Shown here piece after piece: positions 1-6,760 of a stretch of DNA of 14,076 nucleotides. The translations under genes and the position numbers were made by a program. The notes under the pieces were generated by a model, which worked only from the letters and a program-made list of their open reading frames with translations, searched no databases and was not told the origin of the DNA. The first letter of the stretch is position 1. Each line of letters starts with the position of its first letter. This stretch comes from Planctomycetia bacterium (lineage in GTDB: Bacteria; Planctomycetota; UBA1135; GCA-002686595): NCBI GenBank assembly GCA_005778045.1, contig SXKQ01000132.1, positions 1 through 14,076 on the forward strand, given 5' to 3'.

Positions 1-503
1 ATCTCGTCGGCCTCGTCGAGCACCATGGTGCGCACCGAGTCGAGGATCAGCGTCTCGCGCTCGAGATGGTCGAGCGCGCGGCCGGGGGTCGCCACGACCA
101 CGTCGACGCCGCGCTCGAGCGCGCGCAGCTGCTGGCCGTAGCCTTGGCCGCCGTAGATCGGCAGCACGCTCGCGCCCAGACCGCGCCCGTACTTGTGGAT
201 CGCCTCGGCGACCTGCATGGCGAGCTCGCGCGTCGGCACGAGCACCAGCGCCTTCGGCCGGCCCGGGCCGGCGCGCCCGGTGCCGAGCCGCTGGAGCAGC
301 GGCAGCGCAAACGCGGCCGTCTTGCCCGTGCCGGTCGCTGCCTGCCCGAGCACGTCGCGCCCGCCGAGCACATGGGGGATCGCCTCGCGCTGAATCGGCG
401 TCGGTTCCTCGTACCCGAGGCTCGCGAGCACCGCGACCAGCTCCGGACACAGTCCCAGCTCCGCAAAGCCAGTCGCACTCAATTGCACTTCTTCGTTCGT
501 CAT
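1..503 (-). CDS. DEAD-box ATP-dependent RNA helicase, N-terminal part
   Basis: The visible part is the first RecA-like domain of a DEAD-box RNA helicase, an enzyme that unwinds or remodels RNA with ATP. The ATG at 503-501 opens a frame of 167 complete codons that continues beyond the left edge. Motifs appear in the family's order: the Q motif (YEEPTPIQ, about residues 31-38), motif I or Walker A (ATGTGKT, 56-62), motif Ia (PTRELA, 90-95), a GG dipeptide (118-119), motif Ib (TPGR, 139-142) and motif II (DEAD, 163-166). The SAT motif and the whole second RecA domain lie outside the window, so the subfamily (RhlE-, DeaD- or CshA-like) cannot be decided. The gene starts 52 bp after the stop of the broken yfhO-like gene on the same strand. 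No strong Shine-Dalgarno sequence precedes the start. Confidence 0.95.
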   Translation of the reverse strand, partial: MTNEEVQLSATGFAELGLCPELVAVLASLGYEEPTPIQREAIPHVLGGRDVLGQAATGTGKTAAFALPLLQRLGTGRAGPGRPKALVLVPTRELAMQVAEAIHKYGRGLGASVLPIYGGQGYGQQLRALERGVDVVVATPGRALDHLERETLILDSVRTMVLDEADE

Positions 504-555
504 CGAATCTCTGAGTCTCGCACGCCGCCCCCGCCCGGCGCCAGCGCGCCCCCTG

Positions 556-3425
556 TCAGGCCCGCTCCCGGGCCTCCGGAAGGGGTCGGGGAGTGCGCGA
601 GAGGACCACGGCGCCGCACAGGCCGAGCATGCCGAGCGAGCACAGCCCCAGACCATAGCGCCATGAATTCAGTTCGTTGGAAAGCTCGACCTCGTGCTCC
701 CCGGCGGGTAGCTCGACGGCGCAGAAGGCGAGGTTCGCGCGCGTCTGCCAGCGCGAGCGCTGGGGGCCGTCCACCTCGACCTCGGAGACGAGGTCGCGCC
801 GGGGCGGTCGCGCGGAACGCTCGCCCTCGTGCAACACGCTGAGGTAGGGGTTGTCGGCGTACTCGCCGAGGTGCCATGCGGTCTCCTGAAAGATCGCGCG
901 CGGGGAGCACGCCGGGCACCATCCACGCCTCGCCGCGCGAGGCGTGGTACTCGTAGAGGCGCGCCCGCGCGCGCCAGCCATGGGGCGCGATGTCGGAGCC
1001 CGAGGCCACGTCCTGCACGAAACGCGGGCCGGAATTGCGTACGGCCGCTTCCTGCGGCGCCACCGCGTCCGAGGTGAGGGTCGCCTCGCGTACGCTTGCT
1101 TGCGCCGTGCACACGGGACGTCCTCGGCGTGCGGAGGCCTCGACCGGGCGTGCAGCATCCTCGCGCGGAGCCGCGAGTACGACTTCGACCTGCGGTGCTC
1201 GCAGGTCGAGTGTGAGCACCTCGAGCTCCAAGTTGCGCCGCGCCGAGTCGCGAACGGGAGGGAATTACAGCGCAAACTCGCGGCGCGAGTGGTTGAACCA
1301 GGAGAGCTGCCGCGGCTGGAAGCGACACTCGGCCAGACGCTCGCCCGTGGCCTCGTCGGTGAGCAGGATCAGCAGCGGGGCCGTCATGGCGGCCGGGATG
1401 CCCGAGAAATGCAGCACGACTCGGCTCGGCTCGGGACGCACGGCCCGGAAGGACTGGCGCAGCCCATCGACGCCGATCGAGACGCGCCGCTCGGGCGGGA
1501 TCTCCTCGCGCTGCTCGAGCGTGTCGTAGTAGGCGGAGCGTCGCGAGTTCGTCGCCGGCGGCATTCCCTGTCGCGTGTCGATGGGCAGCCACTCGTTGTA
1601 CGACGCCACGTGGCGCACGCCGAGCACCTGCAGCGCGAAGCGCGTCTCGTAGTCGACCTCGGCGTTCGAGTGATCCGAGCGCAGCAGGATGCGCGTGGCG
1701 ATCTCGGTGTCCGCGACGCTCAGTGCGTCGTAGTCGAGCACCTGCGCCACCTCGTAGAGCGCGTTCGCGTTCACCGTGAGCCGATCGCGACCCACGAAGA
1801 GCGTGCGTCCGTCGTGGACGCGCTCCTGCAACTCGCCCATCGTCAGCGTCAGCGCGTCCTCGTTGGGAACGGTCGGGATGTGCTTGCCGAACGGGGTGAC
1901 GGCGCTGCCGAAGCGGGCGAGGACCAGCACGCCTGCGCAGACAGCGCGAGCTGCTGGCGTGCCCACGCAGCCATAGGCGGCCACCGCGACCACGCCGAGT
2001 CCGAAGCACAGCGCGATCCAGCCAACGTGCGCGTCGGAAACGGCGCGCCATGTCGCGGCGTCGACGTGACCCTCGTTCGCGTGGACATCGAGAAAGCGCT
2101 CCACTCCGCGGTACGCGCCACCGAAGACCAGAGCGGCGCTCGTCGCGACAAGCGCGAGCCAGCGCATCGGCCGACGCTCCTCGGCACCGCGCTGCAGCGC
2201 CCAAGCCGCGCTGACGGCCGCGCCGAGTCCGAGCACCGGGTACAGCCGCCCCCAGGGGATGAGTCCGGCCGTGAGATAGCGCCCGATGGACTCGCCGAGG
2301 GACGCCACGTTCGACACGACGAGCACCACGAGCAGCGCCCAGCCGGTGAGCACGGCCCAGCGCGTGCGCCAGATGCCGAACGCAAGCGCCACGAGTGCCA
2401 GCCACAAGGGCAGCGCGCCCGCGTAGCGCACCTGCGCTTCCTGGTATTTGGACTCCGGCGTGAATGTGATGCCGATGCCCGCATCGAGCGGATTGCCGAT
2501 GAAGTCGGGTAACACGAGCAGGGGCACCTGCTCCGTGACGTCACTGTGCGAGGAAGTGCGTGGGTCGGCGGTACATGTCGCTCTCCCGCATGTATTCGCC
2601 GAATGGCAACAGCTGCTGCGCGGCCAGCAGGGCGCCGAGCACGGCCGCCGACGCGAGCGCAGGCGCGGCGCTCGCGGCGACGCGCCACGAGCGCGTGGCG
2701 AAGGCGCACACGATCGCGTGCACGATCGCGTGCACGGCGCACACGAGCGCATCGACGAACAGTATCTCCGGATGGCCGGTGTGGCACGCGATCGCCGTCG
2801 CCAGCGCGAGCGGCGTCGCCCAGCGCCACGAGGCGCCGCGTTCACCGCGTTCGACTGACTGGAACAGCCGCTCGATGCATCCCAGCAGCCCCGGCAGCAT
2901 CGCCGTCACCGCCGGGTGCGGGTGCAGCAGGTGCATCAAGTGCCCGGTCGACCACGAGCACGCGACCGCGCCGTAGGCCGCTGCCGGACGTCCCACGCCG
3001 CAGGCGCGCAGGAATCCGTAGGTCAGGAACACCGAGGCGGCGAGCTTGGCGAGCGCGCTGGCGAGCGACGCGTGATCGAGCGGGAGGACGCAGAAGGGGA
3101 AGGTGAACGGCGAGAGCGGCGCGGACTGGAAATTGGCGAGCGGCGGAACTCTGGCGCAATTCCAGGAAATCCACAGCGGAGCGCGACCCGCCTCCCACTC
3201 GCCGCGCGCCTACAGCGCCCACCGCACGAATTGCTGCGCCGGATCGGTCAACGCCGGACTGGCGGTGCGCTCATGCTGCTCGCCGCGCGATTGCGCGCTT
3301 TGCTGCACGAGATTGTCCCATGGGCCCAGCGTGTGAGCCCCGAGTCTCGCGATCGGCTCGTGAAGCAAGAGTGCCGCAAGCAGGATCGAGCCACACAGCG
3401 CCACCCACCACTCGCGCAGGCCCAT
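556..3425 (-). pseudogene. YfhO-like multi-pass membrane protein, broken by two stops and two frameshifts
   Basis: This is recognisable as a YfhO-family (PF09586-like) integral membrane protein of about 950 codons; relatives are linked to cell-surface glycan or lipoteichoic-acid glycosylation. Reading leftward from the ATG at 3425, an N-terminal membrane helix is followed by 'LTDPAQQFVRWAL', an in-frame TAG (3212-3210), then 'ARGEWEAGRAPLWISWN...VPPLANFQSAP'. The latter matches the family's 'GelPLWnP...PllaxxQsa' signature directly across the stop. Hydrophobic segments continue to 'RPTHFLAQ' and a TGA (2543-2541). The protein resumes in the +1 frame as 'DVTEQVPLLVLPDFIGNP', the family's PdffGnp region. 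That frame hits a TAA (1267-1265) and continues in the same frame as 'LELEVLTLDL'. A second +1 shift within the CG-rich run near 895-905 leads to 'FQETAWHLGEY' and a typical C-terminus: 'VDG', 'VELPAGEHEVEL' and a last membrane helix, ending in TGA at 556. Coding character holds throughout, so inactivation is recent or the sequence has errors. Whether it is a true pseudogene is inference. Confidence 0.8.
2709..2732. repeat. 12-bp direct duplication inside the yfhO-like gene
   Basis: The unit CACGATCGCGTG occurs twice back to back (2709-2720 and 2721-2732). On the minus strand it encodes a duplicated His-Ala-Ile-Val within a membrane segment. It keeps the reading frame, so it is not one of the lesions that break the gene. 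Confidence 0.8.
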
Positions 3426-3583
3426 CCTGGGGCGCGCGCGGACATTGATTCCGGCTATGGGCGGGAATGCAGGGACGATTGGCTGGCGGCCCGGCCAAGA
3501 CAGGCAACAGCATGCAACTACGCACTTTCCCCCACCGTTCGAGGCCGGAAACGGGGAACGCGAGAGCGCGTCGCATCAAGAAA

Positions 3584-3668
3584 TGGTGCGGAAGACGGGA
3601 CTTGAACCCGTACGCCTTGCGGCACGAGATCCTAAGTCTCGCGCGTCTGCCAATTTCGCCACTTCCGC
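3584..3668 (-). tRNA. tRNA-Leu, anticodon UAG, CCA encoded
   Basis: Read on the minus strand, the acceptor stem is GCGGAAG pairing with CTTCCGC, followed by discriminator A and an encoded CCA (3586-3584). The anticodon arm is CGAGA-CTTAGGA-TCTCG, giving anticodon TAG (UAG), which decodes CUN leucine codons. A long variable arm (CGTGCCGCAAGGCGT region) marks it as a class II leucine tRNA. The T arm is ACGGG-TTCAAGT-CCCGT. Total length is 85 nt including CCA. It lies 19 bp downstream of the DUF1579 gene on the same strand, so it could be read through from that cluster or have its own promoter in that gene's 3' end. Confidence 0.96.
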
Positions 3669-3687
3669 ACTGCGAGGCGCGTACGCC

Positions 3688-4275
3688 TCACTTGACCTTC
3701 TTCTTGAACTTGTAGGTGAGCTCGAGCCACGGCACCTTGCCGCCCTCGTCGTTCAGGAACTCGAACTTCGCGGTGCGCTCGCCCTTCTTCGGGAACGTCC
3801 ACACCTGCTCGAGCTTCGCGACGCGGTCCTTGTAGCGCGGGTCCGGGCCTTCGCCGGTGAGCGCGAGCGTCTTGCCGTCGGTGGACAGCTTCCCCTCGTA
3901 CTTTGCGACCGTCATCGAGCCGACGTCGACGTGCACGCCGTTGTAGCGCGCGAACTGCGGGTCGAAGCCGAGCATGTCGCGCGCCGAGTAGCCGAGCTGC
4001 TTGTCGCCGAGCTCGAGCTCGACTTGCGCCCACAGGCCGTTGCAGGCGAGGCGCACGGTCTCCGTGCCGCTCAACTTCATCGGAGGCTGTCCGGGCGTGA
4101 TGTGCAGCAGGGCGTCGACTTCCCACAGGCCTTCGAGCGTGCCGAGGAATGCGTGCTGCTCGGCGGGCTTGACCCAGTTGATCGTCGGCGCCCCGCCGAT
4201 CCCGAACCCTTGAGGGGCCGCGAAACCCAGAGCCAGACCCGCGACCGCCAGCGCACCCAACACAGCAATTTTCAT
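3688..4275 (-). CDS. Exported DUF1579-family protein
   Basis: This is a 195-residue protein. The N-terminus (MKIAVLGALAVAGLALGFAA) is a typical signal sequence with hydrophobic residues to about position 20 and a likely cleavage near 'GFAAPQG'. The mature part resembles the DUF1579 family (PF07617): 'LEGLWEVDALL' near 47-57, 'GTETVRLACNG' near 70-80, 'GFDPQFARYNGVHVD' near 103-117, and 'GEGPDP' near 141-146. The family has a lipocalin-like small beta-barrel look and no established function. The C-terminus is unusually basic (KFKKKVK). The start is fixed by a perfect AAGGAGGT five bases upstream. It follows the unknown 142-residue gene after 55 bp on the same strand and precedes the tRNA-Leu gene. 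The strong ribosome-binding site suggests good expression. Confidence 0.9.
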   Translation of the reverse strand: MKIAVLGALAVAGLALGFAAPQGFGIGGAPTINWVKPAEQHAFLGTLEGLWEVDALLHITPGQPPMKLSGTETVRLACNGLWAQVELELGDKQLGYSARDMLGFDPQFARYNGVHVDVGSMTVAKYEGKLSTDGKTLALTGEGPDPRYKDRVAKLEQVWTFPKKGERTAKFEFLNDEGGKVPWLELTYKFKKKVK

Positions 4276-4280
4276 GTGGG

Positions 4281-4288
4281 ACCTCCTT
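4281..4288 (-). promoter_or_regulatory. Perfect Shine-Dalgarno sequence for the DUF1579 gene
   Basis: The minus strand reads AAGGAGGT with five bases before the ATG at 4275. An eight-base match to the anti-SD is much stronger than at the other genes here and fixes this start against the longer upstream open frame. Confidence 0.85.
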
Positions 4289-4330
4289 GAGCCACGGAGT
4301 CTAGCAGCCGGGCGCGAGTCTCCAGCGGGC

Positions 4331-4759
4331 CTACGCGAGCAGGCGCTCGGCGGCCGCCCGGCGCTCGGCGGCGGTCTCGGCATTGACGCGCTCGAGGCCC
4401 AGCTCGAACTGCAGGCGCAGCTCGGGCGAGTAGGCGTTGCGATCAAAGCCGTGGCGCTGGCGAAAAGCCTTGAGGAAGTGGTTGCGGTCGCGGTCGAGAG
4501 CGTCCTGCCGCTCGACCCACGCGCGCAGGAGCGGCGCCACGTGCGCGGGCACGGAGGTGGGGAAGAGCTGGCGGGCGAGCTCGTGGCCGCGCGCAGACAG
4601 GTCGAGCACGACGACTGGCCCGTCACCGAGACCGCACTGGCGCTCGACGCCGCTGGAAAGTTGCGCGAGGGCCGTGCCCGCCGCCTGCGTAGCACGCGAG
4701 CGGTACACGGCCTCCTGCAGGAAGAGCTCGGCGAGGCCGAGCAGCTCCTCGCGCTGCAT
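4331..4759 (-). CDS. Hypothetical protein downstream of bacilliredoxin
   Basis: This 142-residue frame is not recognised as a known family. It has no signal peptide or membrane segment and reads as largely helical and charged. Its C-terminus is rich in Glu, Arg and Ala (about 119-142), consistent with an amphipathic helix or short coiled coil. A short hydrophobic stretch, 'GPVVVLDLSARGHELARQLF' (about 47-66), is the most distinctive part. The ATG lies 5 bp after the bacilliredoxin stop on the same strand, so the two are almost certainly co-transcribed and possibly translationally coupled. It ends with TAG. The frame is supported by this spacing and its balanced composition; the opposite-strand frame is an Arg/Ala-rich shadow. 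Confidence 0.75.
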   Translation of the reverse strand: MQREELLGLAELFLQEAVYRSRATQAAGTALAQLSSGVERQCGLGDGPVVVLDLSARGHELARQLFPTSVPAHVAPLLRAWVERQDALDRDRNHFLKAFRQRHGFDRNAYSPELRLQFELGLERVNAETAAERRAAAERLLA

Positions 4760-4764
4760 CGCGC

Positions 4765-5178
4765 CTAGCAGTGCTGCTCGAACGCGGCGGTGAGAACCTT
4801 GGCGACGTTGGCCGGGTCCTGACCCTCGATGTCGTGGCGCTGCATCATCGTCACGAGCTTGCCGTCCTTCATCAGCGCGATCTGCGGCGAGCTGGGGCGG
4901 TAGGGGGCCCAGTACGAGCGCGCCTTCTGGGTCGCTTCGCCTTCCATGCCGGCGAAGACCGTGTACAGATTCGTGGGCTTCTTCGTGCCCATCTGCAGGG
5001 CCATGCGCAGGCCCGGGCGCGCGCCACCGGCCGCGCAGCCGCAGACGGAGTTCACAAAGATCAGCGTCGTGCCCGGCAGCTTGACCGCCGCATCGACGTC
5101 GGCGGGCGTGCGCAGCTCCTTCACGCCCAGGCGGGTCACTTCGTCACGGAACGGCTGCACCATCTCGGGGTCGTACAT
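4765..5178 (-). CDS. BrxA/BrxB-family bacilliredoxin (YphP/YqiW type)
   Basis: This 137-residue protein closely follows the Bacillus bacilliredoxins, small cytosolic thioredoxin-fold proteins that remove bacillithiol (or a related low-molecular-weight thiol) from mixed disulfides. Diagnostic stretches are 'TTLIFVNSVCGCAAG' with the active-site Cys-Gly-Cys at 46-48, 'RPGL', 'VFAGMEGEATQKAR', 'PSSPQIALMKDGKLV', 'QRHDIEGQDP' and the terminal 'LTAAFEQHC', which matches the family C-terminus including the final Cys. The length is that of the family. An upstream in-frame ATG (5187) touches its AGGAG with no spacing, whereas the ATG at 5178 has nine bases, so the shorter start is chosen. It is first in a minus-strand cluster with the unknown 142-residue protein and is divergent from the WbsX-type gene. 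It ends with TAG. Confidence 0.93.
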   Translation of the reverse strand: MYDPEMVQPFRDEVTRLGVKELRTPADVDAAVKLPGTTLIFVNSVCGCAAGGARPGLRMALQMGTKKPTNLYTVFAGMEGEATQKARSYWAPYRPSSPQIALMKDGKLVTMMQRHDIEGQDPANVAKVLTAAFEQHC

Positions 5179-5187
5179 CGCTGGCAT

Positions 5188-5192
5188 CTCCT
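5188..5192 (-). promoter_or_regulatory. Shine-Dalgarno sequence deciding the bacilliredoxin start
   Basis: AGGAG on the minus strand abuts an ATG at 5187-5185 (no spacer) and lies nine bases before the ATG at 5178-5176. The spacing favours the second ATG. Confidence 0.6.
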
Positions 5193-5301
5193 GTCGGGGT
5201 TCGCGAGAGGGCCTCTTCTGGGCCCGCGGGGCGAAAAGTCTACCGTTGACGGCGGTTTTTCGAAGCGCGACGCGCCGCGGGCAGGGGCTACCCTGCGCCG
5301 G

Positions 5302-6396
5302 ATGCGTGTCGCGGCCTACGTCTACCCCGGCTGGCACCCGATCCCGGAGCGGGACGAGAGCTTCCACCCGGGCTTCACGGAGTGGGAGCTCGTGCAGGCC
5401 TGTCGTCCGCGCTTCGAGGGCCATGGGCAGCCGCGCCTGCCGCTCCACGGCCCCTACGACGACCGCGACCCGCGCGAGGTGGGGCGGCGTGTGGCACTCG
5501 CGCGCGAGCACGGCGTCGACGGCTTCGTGCACGGCTTCTTCTGGTGCCGCGGCAAGCGTGTGTTCCAGGACGCGCTCGACCGCGGTTTTCTCGGCTCGAG
5601 CGAGGGAGCGCGCGCGCCGTTCGCGCTGATGTGGGCCAACCGCATGCCGCGGCGCGTGCTGCCCGTCCGGCGCCCGGACTTGCCGGTGATCGACCCTGCG
5701 CGACTCGTGCCGAGCGACGTCGACGACTTCGTGACGCTGCTCGCGTATCTGGGCGAGCGCTACTTCGCGCGCGAGAACTACCTGCGCGTGCAGGGCCGCG
5801 TGTACTTCTCCATCTTCGACACGAGCTTCTTCCTGCGCGAGCTCGGTCTCGAGGCGGCGCGCGACGCGATCGCGCGAGCGCGCGGGCACCTGCGACAGGC
5901 GGGGCTCGGCGAGCTGCACCTTGCCGCAATCGAACCCGGCCGCGATGTGCGTCCGCACCTCGCGCGCATCGGATTCGACAGCGTGACGAACTATGTGCTC
6001 CTTCCCGACTGGAGCGGACCGTTCCTGCAGGACTACGCCGAGCGCGCTGAGAGTTGCGCCGCGCAGTGGCCCGAATTCGCACGCGAGTGCGCGCTGCCCT
6101 ACATGCCGTCCGTGTCCCCGGGCTGGGATGCATCCCCGCGCGGTACGGACTTCGGCGAGGCGCGTCCGACGAAGTACCCGTGGTGGCCCGTCGTCACGGG
6201 CGAGCACCCGGAGCTCTTCCGCGCGGCGCTCCTGCGTGCCCTGCGCTGGACCCGCGAACACTCCGGGCCCGACGCGCTCACCTTCGTGGCGAGTCTGAAC
6301 GAGTGGTCCGAGGGGCACGTGATCGAGCCGGACACGCGCTTTGGCATGGGCTGGCTCGAGGCCGTGCGCGCGGCGCGCGCGGAGGCCGCGTCGTGA
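5302..6396 (+). CDS. WbsX-family glycan protein (GH99-like fold)
   Basis: This 364-residue protein matches the WbsX family (PF14307-like), found in O-antigen and polysaccharide gene clusters and structurally related to family 99 glycosidases. Signatures are the N-terminal 'AAYVYPGWHPIPE' (4-16), 'GFTEWELVQACRPRFEGHGQPRLP' region (about 25-48), 'HGVDGFVHGFFWCRGKRVF' region (about 73-91) and 'ALMWANR' in the first half. The C-terminal 'LNEWSEGHVIEPDTRFGMGWLEAV' region carries the conserved Asn-Glu-Trp and Glu-Gly motifs. There is no signal peptide, so it is probably cytoplasmic. The ATG at 5302 is chosen because homology begins at residue 4; the Shine-Dalgarno is weak. Its stop overlaps the next gene's GTG. 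It stands outside any visible polysaccharide cluster. Whether it acts as transferase or hydrolase cannot be read from the sequence. Confidence 0.88.
   Translation: MRVAAYVYPGWHPIPERDESFHPGFTEWELVQACRPRFEGHGQPRLPLHGPYDDRDPREVGRRVALAREHGVDGFVHGFFWCRGKRVFQDALDRGFLGSSEGARAPFALMWANRMPRRVLPVRRPDLPVIDPARLVPSDVDDFVTLLAYLGERYFARENYLRVQGRVYFSIFDTSFFLRELGLEAARDAIARARGHLRQAGLGELHLAAIEPGRDVRPHLARIGFDSVTNYVLLPDWSGPFLQDYAERAESCAAQWPEFARECALPYMPSVSPGWDASPRGTDFGEARPTKYPWWPVVTGEHPELFRAALLRALRWTREHSGPDALTFVASLNEWSEGHVIEPDTRFGMGWLEAVRAARAEAAS
6381..6385 (+). promoter_or_regulatory. Shine-Dalgarno sequence within the WbsX gene's 3' end
   Basis: GGAGG lies seven bases before the GTG at 6393, which overlaps the WbsX stop. 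It supports this GTG as the start of the small membrane protein. Confidence 0.6.
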
Positions 6397-6737
6397 TCGG
6401 CGTGCGGCGCGTGCCCCTCCTGTGCGTGGCGCTGCCGCTCGCGCTCGCGAGCGCGCTGGCCGTGCTCCTGCGTCCTGAGCTGCGCTCGCTCACCACGCCG
6501 CTGCTCGGCCCCTTCGCTGGCGAGCTCTACGGCCACGGGGATTGCACGCTCGCCAACCTCGTCCCGAGCTGGAGCGCGGTCGGATGTGCCGCACTCGCGC
6601 TCGCCATCCTCGCGAGCTCGCGGCTGCATGCGTCGCCCCGCGCGGGGCTGCGCCGCGCAAGCCACGCACTGCTCGCCCTCGCGACGAGCCACTGGGCCCT
6701 GCTCGCCCTGCTCTCCCTCGCCAATACGCTCAGCTGA
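6393..6737 (+). CDS. Small three-helix membrane protein
   Basis: This 114-residue protein starts at a GTG that overlaps the WbsX stop codon (GTGA), with GGAGG seven bases upstream. That arrangement is typical of translationally coupled genes. Three hydrophobic segments are visible: about residues 7-26 (PLLCVALPLALASALAVLL region), about 66-82 (SAVGCAALALAILAS region) and about 93-112 (LLALATSHWALLALLSL region). A loop between the first two contains 'GELYGHGDCTLANLVPSW'. I do not recognise a family. The tight coupling suggests it works with the WbsX-type protein, for example at the membrane, but this is inference. The gene ends 16 bp before the convergent amylase stop. Confidence 0.75.
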   Translation: MIGVRRVPLLCVALPLALASALAVLLRPELRSLTTPLLGPFAGELYGHGDCTLANLVPSWSAVGCAALALAILASSRLHASPRAGLRRASHALLALATSHWALLALLSLANTLS

Positions 6738-6745
6738 AGCGTCGG

Positions 6746-6760
6746 GCCCTCGTTCAGGGC
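6746..6760. terminator. Weak hairpin between convergent genes
   Basis: GCCCT-CGTTC-AGGGC forms a five-base-pair stem and five-base loop in the 16-bp gap and over the amylase stop codon. No T-run follows on either strand, so a terminator role is tentative. Confidence 0.25.

Noticed and set aside
944..2512. Long plus-strand open frame opposite the yfhO-like gene
   Set aside because: It is Arg/Ala/His-rich, lacks any family motif and lies antisense to clear YfhO-like coding sequence; long shadow frames are expected at this GC content.
1265..3212. Stop-codon recoding as explanation of the in-frame TAG and TAA
   Set aside because: TAG ends the bilaterally intact bacilliredoxin, 142-residue and 329-residue genes, so it is an ordinary stop here. 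The tRNA with anticodon UAG is a normal leucine tRNA reading CUN codons, not a suppressor. Recoding would not explain the two frameshifts either.
4765..6318. Bacilliredoxin extended upstream to 517 codons
   Set aside because: The extension is antisense to the WbsX-type gene; family homology begins at the ATG at 5178, with a suitably spaced AGGAG.
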